From Pseudomonas sp. (lineage in GTDB: Bacteria; Pseudomonadota; Gammaproteobacteria; Pseudomonadales; Pseudomonadaceae): a stretch of DNA of 64,000 nt. Within the stretch, counting starts at the first letter, position 1. The number at the start of each line of letters is the position of its first letter. The stretch spans positions 54,960-118,959 of the forward strand of contig NZ_JASLGE010000053.1 in NCBI RefSeq assembly GCF_030150285.1. Reading direction: 5' to 3'. The notes beneath the pieces are model-generated. The model was not told the DNA's origin, ran no database searches, and saw only the letters and a list, made by a program, of their open reading frames with translations. The position numbers and the translations under genes are program-made. Positions 1-8,201 of this stretch are shown in pieces.

Positions 1-1939
1 GCAACGCGCGGTACAACGCATCGTGCGAACTATGCCCGGCGGCGATCACAAAGCTGTCCGCTTCCAGGCACTCGCCGTCCTGGTCGGTAAACAGGTTGAG
101 CAACTGCGCCTGCTGGCCATTGATATGGCGCACCCAGCTGTTGAGGGTGTAGGTGAGCCCCTTGCGGAACACATGCTGGTAATTCACCGGTAAATCCAGC
201 GTCAGCGCGAGGTTGGGTGACAGCGAAATAAAGCGGCTGACGACGTGCACCTGATGGCCACGGTCGAGCAGGAACTCGGCCGTGCCCAGCGCATACCGAC
301 CGCCGTCTTCGTCGAACAGCACTACGCGTTTGCCGATCTGCGACGGGTCTTCCAACACGTCAACCACGCTGTACACGTTGTGCTGCTCGGTACCGGGTAC
401 GCGGTCCACGGCGGGTCGGGTCGAGGTAAAGGCGGTTTTCAACGGTGTTGAGCCGGTGGCCAGAATGACCCCGTCGGCAGCAAAGGCAACCACATCATCG
501 GCGCTCATCGCGCAATTCAGGCGGATCTCGACGCCGGCTTTGCGCAGTTGCCGCTCCAGGTCACGGGGAATAAAGCCGAACTTCTGCCGACGCGGCAGAA
601 GCGCCGCCAGGTTCAGCTGGCCGCCCAAGCGGTCGCCCTTCTCCACGAGTGTCACCTGATGACCGCGCTCGCGCAGGGTCAACGCCGCCTTCATCCCGGC
701 CGGCCCGCCGCCCACCACCAGCCAACGCGCGGGCGTGTGCGCCGGTTGCAGCGTGTGCAAACCAAACCGTTGCTCACGGCCGGCTGCGGGGTTCACCACG
801 CAGGAAATCGCATTGCCTGCCATCAACCGCGCAATGCACGCCTGGTTGCAGCGAATGCAGTGGTTGATTTCGTCTTCGCGGCCGTCACGCAGCTTGTTGC
901 AAAACTCAGGGTCGGCGATTTGGCTGCGGGTCATGGCCACCATGTCGGTCGCGCCGCTGGCGATCAACGACTCCGCTTTGGCCGGGTCGACAATATGGCC
1001 CACGATAAAAACCGGAATGTCGCTGATTTTGCGCAGCGCCGCACGCAAGCGTGCGCCGTCCTCCACCAGCCAGTTTTCCGGGTAATCGCCCGGCGGAATC
1101 TGGTCCGCGTGGGCGGCGTAAGTACCGGCGGTGGCGCTGACGTAATCGATCAGCCCGGTTTCGACCAGTTGGGTGGTCATTTGGATAGCGGTGTCGGCGT
1201 GCATCCCGTCAACGGTGCATTCGTCCAGCGACACCCGAATACCGATCACAAAATCCGGCCCTACGGCCTCGCGCACGCGCTGCATCGTTTCAATGGGAAA
1301 ACGCACGATATTGTCCAGGCTACCGCCGTACTCATCGGTACGTTTGTTGTACACAAACGACAGGAATTGCTGGTGCAGGTAGCCGTGGGAGTAATGCATC
1401 TCCACGCCATCAAACCCGGCGACTTTGGACTTCAACGCCGTGTCGGCAAAGGCCTGCGACACCTCGTCCATTTGCGTCTTGGTCATTTCCTTGGCCCACT
1501 CGTTGTAGGCGGGCGACTTCATGGTCGACGGCCCCCACAGCACGCGGTAGTCGTCCAGCGCACCACTGCGCCCTTGGGGGCCGAAGTGAATCAACTGAGC
1601 AATGATCCGTCCGCCAAACGCGTGCACCGCGCTCACCATCTCGGCATCGCGCTCGACCATTTCTTCACGGTTGCCACGGGCCAGCGAGCGGTTGGGCCCT
1701 GTGGAGTTGGGGTGAACGTGGCGGGCACCGGTCACAATCAAACCGATACCGCCCTTGGCACGCTCGGCCTGGTAGTGAATGTCACGGTCGTTGGTCAGCC
1801 CTTCGGCCGAAGCAAAGCCCTTGGCATGGGCCGTTTGCATCAACCGGTTGCGTACGGTGATGTTGCCGATTTTCAGGGGCGTAAAAATCGAGGGGTAGCA
1901 CAGCTCCCCCGGTGTCTTTGGCTGGGTCATGTCGCTCAT
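1..1939 (-). CDS. NADH:flavin oxidoreductase / 2,4-dienoyl-CoA reductase-type Fe-S flavoprotein (3' end beyond window)
   Basis: Translating the minus strand from the ATG at 1939 gives about 646 residues that run off the window edge, so the C-terminus is missing. The N-terminal half is an FMN-binding old-yellow-enzyme barrel (IFTPLKIGNITVRNRLMQ near the start, HSHGYL-like motif HYSHGYLHQQFLS). It is followed by a 4Fe-4S cysteine cluster (CIRCNQAC plus a later Cys) and an FAD/NAD(P)-binding half with VVGGGPAGMKAA. This is the architecture of dienoyl-CoA reductase FadH, trimethylamine/dimethylamine dehydrogenases and N-methylproline demethylases; I cannot tell which substrate applies. It is the last of three minus-strand genes, 135 bases after a SnoaL-like gene and downstream of a racemase-like gene, so a catabolic role is likely. 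Confidence 0.88.
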   Translation of the reverse strand, partial: MSDMTQPKTPGELCYPSIFTPLKIGNITVRNRLMQTAHAKGFASAEGLTNDRDIHYQAERAKGGIGLIVTGARHVHPNSTGPNRSLARGNREEMVERDAEMVSAVHAFGGRIIAQLIHFGPQGRSGALDDYRVLWGPSTMKSPAYNEWAKEMTKTQMDEVSQAFADTALKSKVAGFDGVEMHYSHGYLHQQFLSFVYNKRTDEYGGSLDNIVRFPIETMQRVREAVGPDFVIGIRVSLDECTVDGMHADTAIQMTTQLVETGLIDYVSATAGTYAAHADQIPPGDYPENWLVEDGARLRAALRKISDIPVFIVGHIVDPAKAESLIASGATDMVAMTRSQIADPEFCNKLRDGREDEINHCIRCNQACIARLMAGNAISCVVNPAAGREQRFGLHTLQPAHTPARWLVVGGGPAGMKAALTLRERGHQVTLVEKGDRLGGQLNLAALLPRRQKFGFIPRDLERQLRKAGVEIRLNCAMSADDVVAFAADGVILATGSTPLKTAFTSTRPAVDRVPGTEQHNVYSVVDVLEDPSQIGKRVVLFDEDGGRYALGTAEFLLDRGHQVHVVSRFISLSPNLALTLDLPVNYQHVFRKGLTYTLNSWVRHINGQQAQLLNLFTDQDGECLEADSFVIAAGHSSHDALYRAL

Positions 1940-1963
1940 CCATTATTGTTGTTCTGGTGAGTT

Positions 1964-1979
1964 CCCCGCCCTTGCGGGG
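1964..1979 (-). other. Hairpin in the 135-base gap between two operon genes
   Basis: CCCCGC and GCGGGG form a perfect 6-bp GC stem with a 4-base loop. No T-run follows on the minus strand, so it is more likely an mRNA-stabilising or attenuating hairpin than a full terminator. Confidence 0.35.
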
Positions 1980-2074
1980 CGGGCTTGTGCACGCTGCACA
2001 CCGTGAGAACCGGCGTGAGGTACAGCACACCGGGCAGCATCACGGCCATGCGCCCGGGTACACAGGTGGCGCGG

Positions 2075-2464
2075 TTAGCGCAGCACGTTCTCGCCACTCA
2101 TAAACACAAACACGCGGCGGAACTTGCCGTCTTCGACGTACCAGAAGTTGCAGTTACGCAGGCGGGTTTCGTTGCCTTGAGGGTCCTTCAGCAGCACGTT
2201 GAAACGCGAGCAGATCGTCTGTTTTTCAACGTCGATGGCGAGTTCAAAATCGCCGTGCCAGATGTATTCAAAGTTGTTGAACAAGTTGTCGAACATCTTG
2301 CGCACGCCGGTATGGCCGTCGTGCGTGAGGTTGTCGGTTTGGATGGTGAATTGCACGTTCTCGTGGCAGCAGTCCAAGACCGCCTGCATGTTTTTATTGT
2401 CCACGTTACCAAAGTACTGTTCGGTGGCCAGATCACTCAGTTGCTCACGGGTAAGACGGCTCAT
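2075..2464 (-). CDS. SnoaL/NTF2-like fold protein
   Basis: 129 residues, the usual size of a single cone-shaped SnoaL/NTF2-like domain. The predicted pattern is N-terminal helices (QLSDLATEQYFGNVDNKN) followed by a mixed sheet carrying NFEYIWHGDFELAIDVEKQ and FWYVEDGKFRRVFVFMS. Members bind small hydrophobic ligands or act as isomerases, hydrolases or dehydratases, and sequence alone rarely fixes the substrate. It starts 23 bases after the racemase-like gene and precedes the flavoprotein, so the three probably handle the same compound. The fold is assigned by pattern and the function is unknown. Confidence 0.75.
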   Translation of the reverse strand: MSRLTREQLSDLATEQYFGNVDNKNMQAVLDCCHENVQFTIQTDNLTHDGHTGVRKMFDNLFNNFEYIWHGDFELAIDVEKQTICSRFNVLLKDPQGNETRLRNCNFWYVEDGKFRRVFVFMSGENVLR

Positions 2465-2487
2465 GGGGCAGGCTCTCCTTATTGATA

Positions 2488-3237
2488 TTATTGACCAGCA
2501 AAGCCGTGGTAGGCGGCGTCGTTGAGGTGTTGCGGAGCGGGGTACGCCTTGCGGCTCTGCTTGAGCCCCAGGGTCAGGAACAGTTCACAGAGCTTGTACG
2601 ACACCAGGCCAGGGTTGATCACCGGAATCGGCAGGCGCTCGGCCAGGTAGGCATGGGACTGGTGCATGGTGGTGGAACCGAGCACGATGACATCGGCACC
2701 GTCCTCATCCATTGCCCGCCGCGCTTCGGCCTCAAGCTTGGCAAACACCACCTCTTCCTTGCCCTCCAGCAACTCTTTGAGGTCAGGGCGAGTCTTGATC
2801 GAACGCAGCGACGCCACGCGTGGCCACAGGTGGTGCTCAGTCAGGTTTTTTTCGTAAAGAGGAAACCACTCATCCCACATGGTGATGACACTGAATTTCT
2901 TGCCAAGCATGCAGGCCATATGAAACGACGCAATGCCCGGTGCGATCACGGGAATGTCCAGGCGCGAACGCAGCGCGGCCAGGCCTGAATCGCTGACCGT
3001 GTCGATGCACACGGCGCTGTACCCTTCCTCCTGAGCCCGCAGGCCCGCCTGCACAACGGAGAAATCCATCAGTAGCACGTCGTAAGCGCTATCGGCGAGC
3101 GATGCGCCCTTGGCAACCGGCACAAACTCGGGGGAAAAACCGGGAAGAATGACACTGGCCGGCAACTGCGCCGCACGGTTGTCGGCACCGGCCTGATCCA
3201 TGGGAATCGGAATAATGATCTTGATGCGGTGGTTCAT
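2488..3237 (-). CDS. Asp/Glu/hydantoin racemase family protein
   Basis: 249 residues from the ATG at 3237, chosen over an upstream in-frame start because GGGGG lies a suitable distance before it and the family begins here (MNHRIKIIIPIPMD). The PF01177-type two-lobed fold is recognisable: one catalytic Cys at about residue 77 (YSAVCIDTVSDSG) and the second lobe at DVIVLGSTTM. In racemases the second motif normally carries the partner Cys (LGC); here it is Ser188. With only one catalytic Cys the protein may not be a true two-base racemase, and could be a decarboxylase or isomerase relative. It is the first gene of the operon with the SnoaL-like and Fe-S flavoprotein genes. Confidence 0.8.
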   Translation of the reverse strand: MNHRIKIIIPIPMDQAGADNRAAQLPASVILPGFSPEFVPVAKGASLADSAYDVLLMDFSVVQAGLRAQEEGYSAVCIDTVSDSGLAALRSRLDIPVIAPGIASFHMACMLGKKFSVITMWDEWFPLYEKNLTEHHLWPRVASLRSIKTRPDLKELLEGKEEVVFAKLEAEARRAMDEDGADVIVLGSTTMHQSHAYLAERLPIPVINPGLVSYKLCELFLTLGLKQSRKAYPAPQHLNDAAYHGFAGQ

Positions 3238-3459
3238 GCGTAACCCCCAGAGAAAGTGTTCGTCATCAAAAACGAACGTTGTTGTTTCCTCCTTCATAGC
3301 AAGACCGATGCCACAACACGAAAAAAATATAAGACGCTGATTAACATGATGTTTTAACGATAACAAACGGCAGCGATAACGGGCTGGCGTTCAATTTGAA
3401 ACGAATTTCAGCAACCTGAAACCTCACGATCGGTGTTGTAACCGACCGGTTTCGTACGC
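3238..3459. other. Upstream region of the racemase operon
   Basis: AT-richer than the surrounding genes (for example the stretch around 3318-3365). It should hold the promoter of the minus-strand operon. I see no gene in it and no regulatory motif that I can name with confidence. Confidence 0.4.
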
Positions 3460-3639
3460 CTACAGCGGCTTGCTGATGAGCATTAAAAGCAGCTCGCGCT
3501 CGATCTGTTCAATGCTGGGCAGGCTGGTTTGCAGCTCTGCCGGCAGGGACTCCACCCATTGGTATTCGGCCACTACCTTGTTCTTACTTTTGCACAGCAA
3601 CAGGCCGATGGCGGGACCGTCCTGTGACGAGCGTCGCTT
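3460..3639 (-). pseudogene. Remnant of a DUF1016 (YhcG-type) PDDEXK nuclease gene
   Basis: A short open frame on the minus strand ends at the stop at 3460-3462 and reads PAIGLLLCKSKNKVVAEY, then QWVESLPAELQTSLPSIEQ, then IERELL. This matches the C-terminal end of DUF1016/YhcG proteins (IGLLLCK-KN-VVEYAL...Y-L-ESLP-EL-..LP-IEEIE). Family members have about 15 more residues between VVAEY and the YQW stretch; here the two EY motifs are joined directly, as if a deletion occurred between short repeats. A stop codon at 3640-3642 closes the frame upstream, and the rest of a roughly 350-residue protein is absent. The piece sits next to tRNA-Ser, a common insertion site for mobile DNA. Confidence 0.6.
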
Positions 3640-3834
3640 CTAGTGTGTACAGCAGAGGGATCAACGGGATTTTGCCGAATACCTGAGCTGCCAGCCGCCC
3701 AGATTGAGGTACTTGTTCGACAATGTTCCTATCACACGAATTTTCCAGCCGCCTGACCCCCAAGTTGATTGGAAAGTGGCAACTGGAAAAAATGGGGGAT
3801 GAGCAGTAGAAATGAATAGTGGAATCGAAAACCA
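3640..3834. other. Non-coding gap between nuclease remnant and tRNA terminator
   Basis: Short open frames cross this stretch on the minus strand, but none shows a recognisable domain or a good ribosome site. It may be further decayed DNA from the same lost gene. Confidence 0.35.
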
Positions 3835-3869
3835 AAAAGCCCCGTAATTCATTGAATTACAGGGCTTTT
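3835..3869 (-). terminator. Rho-independent terminator of tRNA-Ser
   Basis: AAAAGCCC-c-GTAATTCA pairs with TGAATTAC-a-GGGCTTTT, giving a long stem with one mismatch. On the minus strand it is followed by a T-run. It lies directly downstream of the tRNA 3' end. Confidence 0.8.
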
Positions 3870-3876
3870 CAAATAA

Positions 3877-3967
3877 TGGCGGAGAAGGGGGGATTCGAAC
3901 CCCCGACACCCTTTTGAGGTGTACTCCCTTAGCAGGGGAGCGCCTTCGGCCACTCGGCCACCTCTCC
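3877..3967 (-). tRNA. tRNA-Ser (anticodon GCT)
   Basis: On the minus strand the 5' end GGAGAGG pairs with CTTCTCC before the discriminator G and an encoded CCA. The anticodon loop reads CTGCTAA with anticodon GCT, the long variable arm typical of serine tRNA follows, and the T-arm carries GGTTCGAATCC. The length of 91 bases including CCA fits tRNA-Ser. Confidence 0.95.
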
Positions 3968-4116
3968 GCGAAACGCCGCGTATGATAACCAGCCTTGCGT
4001 CAGTTGCCCATAAAAATGTGAAACCCGAAATGCACCTTGTCGGTCACGGCAGGAGCGGTGAGTTTGAGGTATGCCGTGAAGAACGACGGCGGTGTCTCAA
4101 GCCCAAGGTTTGGCCT

Positions 4117-4986
4117 TCAGGTGAGTACACTGGCAGGCGGGTGTTGAGGTTTGGCTGGGGGTGCGCTGTCCGTTTGACCCGCACTGTGCGCTTGGGCGTT
4201 TAATTCCTGTAAGCGTTGGTTCAGCGCGCGGTGGATATTTTTGTAAGCGTCGCTGCCCAAGATCAATCTGAGGGGCGGTTGTGGGTTATCGGCGCATTGA
4301 ATAATGGCCGTGGCCATATTTTCAACACTGCCCGGGCTTGGGAACTTACCCATCGCCAGCAACCGCCTATAGTTACCCACTGTGCTGCCCTGATAAGCGG
4401 GAATCAGTTGGCGAGGCGTAACGATGTTCTCGTCAAACCGCGTTGAGACTCGCCCTGGGACAACCAAGGTGACTTCAATACCCAAACATTGCACTTCCTT
4501 GCGCAGACCTTCGCAAAAGCCCTCAATGCCCCATTTGCTTGCCTGGTACAAGGCAAGGGCCGGAAAGCTCATTTCGCCACATTCGCTCGACAGTTGCATT
4601 AAGTGGCCATGGCCTTGCTTGCGCAAAAAGGGTAAGCACGCTTGAAGCAGCAAAATAGAACCCAGCAAATTCGTGCGCAGTTGGGCTTCAATTTGGTTGC
4701 GGTCGAGTTCTTCCACCGCCCCAAACAAACCGTAGCCGGCGCTGCTAAGCACGACATCAATGTGATCGCCCCCTGCAAAGGCTTGCTCGATCACGCGGCT
4801 AATAGCGTCGGCGTCATCCAGGTCCAAGTGGATGCAGTGCAACTGGGCACCGTACTGCTGTTGCAACGCTTCCAGGCGATCAAGACGCCGTGCGCAGGCG
4901 ATCACCCGATCGCCACGGGCCAGTGCCTGCGCGCACGTTGCATAACCGATACCACTGCTGGCACCGGTGATTAACCAAGTTTTCAT
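4117..4986 (-). CDS. Short-chain dehydrogenase/reductase, last gene of the acyl-ACP cassette
   Basis: 289 residues with the classical SDR features: cofactor loop TGASSGIG at 7-14, a variant of the NNAG motif (SSAGYG at 81-86), catalytic Ser at about 133-134 (LSSECG) and Tyr147/Lys151 in YQASK. Arg/Lys-type residues after the second strand (CARRLDR) suggest NADP(H), though this is not decisive. The C-terminus has a Pro/Ala/Ser-rich tail of about 25 residues that the core fold does not need. It starts 15 bases after the P450 gene. A natural inference is that it oxidises a hydroxyl group placed on the acyl chain by the P450, or reduces a keto group; the substrate is unknown. Confidence 0.88.
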   Translation of the reverse strand: MKTWLITGASSGIGYATCAQALARGDRVIACARRLDRLEALQQQYGAQLHCIHLDLDDADAISRVIEQAFAGGDHIDVVLSSAGYGLFGAVEELDRNQIEAQLRTNLLGSILLLQACLPFLRKQGHGHLMQLSSECGEMSFPALALYQASKWGIEGFCEGLRKEVQCLGIEVTLVVPGRVSTRFDENIVTPRQLIPAYQGSTVGNYRRLLAMGKFPSPGSVENMATAIIQCADNPQPPLRLILGSDAYKNIHRALNQRLQELNAQAHSAGQTDSAPPAKPQHPPASVLT

Positions 4987-5001
4987 ATTCAGGTTCCAGA
5001 G

Positions 5002-6270
5002 TTAGTGGCGCAGGCTGACGTGCACGGGTTGACCACCGTCGCGCAGCATCAGCGTCTTCCAATAAAAGCTCGGCGTTTGATCGTGATTAAGGCTGAACTC
5101 GGCTTTGTGCAAGAACACCGCGATAAACGTCGCCAGCTCTATCAGGGCGAACTTTTTGCCACCGCACACCCGAGGGCCGAAGATAAACCCCACATTGGCA
5201 CCGGAACTGGCGTTGTTACGATAGCGCTCAAGATGCGGTCTCCACGGATCAGGATGGTTCTGGGCATCATGCTGGATACCCACGATTGATATTGAAACAT
5301 TGGCCCCGGGCTCGATCTTGTGCTCACCCACCTCATCCTGACCATAAGCCAGGCGTGTGACGATGGGCGTGGGTGGGTACAGGCGAAGGGTTTCCGATAC
5401 AAAGGCTTCGAGCAGTTCAACTTGGCTCAGTTGCTTCCAGCTAATGTCAGGCGATGCCCAAAACGGGGCGAGCGCCTCACGCAACTGCTGTTGTAAATCG
5501 GGGTAGCGCGCCAGTAAATAACACGCCCAGCCTACGGCTGCCGCCGTTGTATCGGCACCAATGGTGAAAAACGTCAGCAGCTCATGCTCTAACTGGATGT
5601 TATTGGCGGGGTCTTGATCGGCGGCTAACAGGCTGTCCAGCATCGGTGACGGGGGCAATGTGTTGTCACGAAAGCGCCGAAAATCTTCGAAAATTTGCCG
5701 ACGCAAAGTGGGTAGCAAACTCAGCCGCTGGTGGTTAAGAAGGTTGCCCGCCGTGGGCACAAACACATACTCGGAGACAAAATCCATGATGTTGGCCAGG
5801 TGGTCTAAATCGACACCGGTCTCGCTCAGAGGGACGTCGAAGAAGTTTTCTACCAGCACTGACAATACCAAGCGCCGTAATTTTGATTCGCTTAAATGCT
5901 CAACACCGCTGGCGCTGTCATCAGCCAACTCACGTACCGTGGTTTGAGCCTGTTGCAAGGCCAGCGTAAAAGTCTGTTCCCGGTCAAACTTGGCCAAATA
6001 GCGCTGTGTGAGCTCGCGGCGAATTTCCCACGCGTGGCCGTCTTCACTGAAACGTGAAGGGCCGAGCATATGGCGAAACCAATGCATGTTTTTTTGGTAG
6101 TTGGCCGCATTTAAGCGCAACACCTGGTCGGCTTCCTGCAAGCGCTGCACTAACAACATTGGGCTGCCTTTGATATCGACCCACAGGTTTTCACCATTAT
6201 GTTCACGGGCTAATTCGTACAGCCAGTTGGCGACCTCATGGTAAGCACCCTCAAAGTGAGGGGTGCTCAT
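5002..6270 (-). CDS. Cytochrome P450
   Basis: 422 residues, soluble bacterial type with no membrane anchor. Key motifs are the helix C Trp/Arg (WEIRR at 81-85), helix I GADTT at 238-242, ExxR at E293-R296 (ETLRLYPP) and the heme loop FIFGPRVCGG with heme-ligand Cys369. It overlaps the end of the ACP gene by four bases (ATGA), so translation is probably coupled. P450s encoded beside ACPs often act on carrier-bound fatty acyl or aminoacyl chains (P450 BioI is the known fatty-acyl-ACP example), and that is the role I infer here. No ferredoxin or ferredoxin reductase gene lies in the cassette, so electrons must come from elsewhere. Regiochemistry cannot be read from the sequence. Confidence 0.93.
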   Translation of the reverse strand: MSTPHFEGAYHEVANWLYELAREHNGENLWVDIKGSPMLLVQRLQEADQVLRLNAANYQKNMHWFRHMLGPSRFSEDGHAWEIRRELTQRYLAKFDREQTFTLALQQAQTTVRELADDSASGVEHLSESKLRRLVLSVLVENFFDVPLSETGVDLDHLANIMDFVSEYVFVPTAGNLLNHQRLSLLPTLRRQIFEDFRRFRDNTLPPSPMLDSLLAADQDPANNIQLEHELLTFFTIGADTTAAAVGWACYLLARYPDLQQQLREALAPFWASPDISWKQLSQVELLEAFVSETLRLYPPTPIVTRLAYGQDEVGEHKIEPGANVSISIVGIQHDAQNHPDPWRPHLERYRNNASSGANVGFIFGPRVCGGKKFALIELATFIAVFLHKAEFSLNHDQTPSFYWKTLMLRDGGQPVHVSLRH

Positions 6271-6500
6271 CGTGAACCGCTTTCAAGAATATTCGCCAGG
6301 TCGCGCACGGTACGCATTTCAAGCAGTTCCATGGGGTCGACTTCAGCTTTCAGGAACTCCTCGATTTCGACCACAATCAGCGCGAAATTAATGCTGTCGA
6401 TCTCATGTGCCGCGTTTATGTCGGCGTCATCATCGATCTTTTCGATGGGCACGAATAAACTGCCGGATAAGATTTTTTTCGCTTCAAACATATAGTCCAT
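6267..6500 (-). CDS. Acyl carrier protein
   Basis: 77 residues from the ATG at 6500 (an in-frame TTG lies five codons upstream at 6515). It is acidic and helical, with the phosphopantetheine attachment Ser36 in HEIDSINFALIV, the DS-hydrophobic motif at the start of helix II. Length and motif fit a free-standing carrier protein rather than a synthase domain. It follows the acyl-AMP ligase by 27 bases and overlaps the P450 start by four. It differs from housekeeping AcpP, which has the stricter DSLD motif. It presumably receives the acyl chain activated by the ligase and presents it to the P450, the SDR and the GNAT enzyme. Confidence 0.88.
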   Translation of the reverse strand: MDYMFEAKKILSGSLFVPIEKIDDDADINAAHEIDSINFALIVVEIEEFLKAEVDPMELLEMRTVRDLANILESGSR

Positions 6501-6527
6501 GGCATTCCATTCCAATAATTCATAAAT

Positions 6528-8201
6528 TCAGCTGACTGTATATTCGCCACGCAGATAAGCGTCGCGCGCTTTAAGACGCGACAGTTTCCCTGAACTGGTC
6601 AGCGGCAAACTACGTGGAGACAGCAGATGCAGTTTTGCATTTATACCGAAATGCTGGCTGAGCGTACTGCTCAACTGGCCAAGTAAGGTTTGGCTGCGCT
6701 GTAGGTCGTGGTGCAGACGCGATTGAATCAGTACAACCAAGTGTTCTTCATCATCCTGAACGATGGCAAAGGCTGCTACATCACCAGGCGTTAACGGTTC
6801 CACTCGCTCCAGAGCCCATTCAATGTCCTGGGGCCACACATTACGCCCGCGTAGTTGAATCAATTCTTTGCTGCGACCACTGATGACCAACTGGTCCTGG
6901 TGCCAGTAACCCAAGTCGCCAGTGTCCATAAAACCGTGTTCATCGAATACTGAACGGTCTAGCTGAGCACCGTGTAGATACCCCTGCATGAGGCTGCTGC
7001 TGCGTAGCCAGATATGACCAATTTGACCGTGAGATAGCGCGTGCCCCTGATTGTTCAAGATGCGTATTTCGCTGCCTGGCAACGGTCTCCCGCAGCACAT
7101 GAGTACCCTGCCAGACGGTTGCCCTGAGGGGTCATGACTGAGTTCAAGCCCTTGGCCCGGCTGGCCGATGCATACCGCCAAACAGTTTTCCGCCAGGCCA
7201 TAACTCGGTAGCCATGCATGGCGTTGAAAGCCATGTTTCTCCAGACCTTTACTGCATTCCTCAAGCACGCTGGGGCGAATCAACTCCCCCCCAATACCGG
7301 CAATGCGCACATTCGAGAGGTCCAGTTCGGCGGCATCTTTAAGCCTGTGCAGTGCCAGCCGGTAAGCGAACGCTGGGGCATACGTGATGCTGCTGCGGTT
7401 GTCCGACATCAGTTGCAGCCACAGGCTCGGGCGTTTGGCAAAACTGATCGGGCTTAGGTAATCGACGCTGCATTGAGCACTCAGCGCCGCCAGGAAAAAA
7501 CCTACCAGGCCCATATCGTGGTACATCGGCAGCCAAGAGAATGCACGATCAGCGCTGTGCAGGTTCATGCCGTCATGAAGAATCGCATCGATGTTGTCAC
7601 ACACCGCCCTTTGGCTAATGAGCACGCCTTTAGGGTCCGACGTTGAGCCGGATGAGAACTGAACATAGGCGCTTTCATCAGGCGATAAAAACAACGACTC
7701 AACCTCGAGCGCCAAGTCATTTAGCTGTGATTCACCAAGCACCTGCAGGCCTTCGGTTAATTGGGTATCAACCAGCCACTCGGCTAACGAATCGGGGGCA
7801 ATTAATAGCTGTGCACCGCAGGCACTGAGCATGTGCCGCAGTTGCTCTGCATAGGCCAACTTACCCCCAGGATGGGTGTTGTAAGGCAATACGCACGGCA
7901 CCAGACCCGAGTATTGGCAGGCAAAAAACAAACTGAAGAATGCGCCGCTGGTTTCACCTATTAGCGCGACATAACTGCCACGAGGCAGCTTTAAGCTATT
8001 GAGGTGGCGTGCACTCAGCGTGGCCTGCGTGCGCAAGGTTGTAAAACTCAGGCATAACTGTAACTGGCCCAGGCTTGAGTAGATATTAAGCCCCGTTTCT
8101 CCTTGAGCGGCGTAGTCCAGTGCCGCGGACAAACTGCTGAAGCCGCCGATGCGCGCAGCCAGTTGTCGGTTGCGGGTAGGTGTTGGCCGCAGCGCCTCCA
8201 T
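6528..8201 (-). CDS. Fatty acyl-AMP ligase (FAAL-type adenylating enzyme)
   Basis: 557 residues of the ANL adenylating superfamily. The ATP-binding P-loop is QFSSGSTSDPKGV at 181-193. WLPMYHDMGLVG at 223-234 and RNVWPQDIE at 453-461 are hallmarks of fatty acyl-AMP ligases. YGLAE (334-338), DTGDLG (426-431) and the C-terminal catalytic Lys539 (SSGKLSR) are also present. FAALs form acyl-adenylates and transfer the acyl group to an ACP phosphopantetheine rather than to CoA. The next gene encodes an ACP, which supports this reading. Its start overlaps the GNAT stop by one base. Chain length cannot be predicted reliably. Confidence 0.9.
   Translation of the reverse strand: MEALRPTPTRNRQLAARIGGFSSLSAALDYAAQGETGLNIYSSLGQLQLCLSFTTLRTQATLSARHLNSLKLPRGSYVALIGETSGAFFSLFFACQYSGLVPCVLPYNTHPGGKLAYAEQLRHMLSACGAQLLIAPDSLAEWLVDTQLTEGLQVLGESQLNDLALEVESLFLSPDESAYVQFSSGSTSDPKGVLISQRAVCDNIDAILHDGMNLHSADRAFSWLPMYHDMGLVGFFLAALSAQCSVDYLSPISFAKRPSLWLQLMSDNRSSITYAPAFAYRLALHRLKDAAELDLSNVRIAGIGGELIRPSVLEECSKGLEKHGFQRHAWLPSYGLAENCLAVCIGQPGQGLELSHDPSGQPSGRVLMCCGRPLPGSEIRILNNQGHALSHGQIGHIWLRSSSLMQGYLHGAQLDRSVFDEHGFMDTGDLGYWHQDQLVISGRSKELIQLRGRNVWPQDIEWALERVEPLTPGDVAAFAIVQDDEEHLVVLIQSRLHHDLQRSQTLLGQLSSTLSQHFGINAKLHLLSPRSLPLTSSGKLSRLKARDAYLRGEYTVS

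Noticed and set aside
548..1960. 470-residue open frame on the plus strand
   Set aside because: It is the antisense of the Fe-S flavoprotein gene, whose minus-strand translation has clear motifs; the plus-strand product is His/Gln/Val-rich with no domain.
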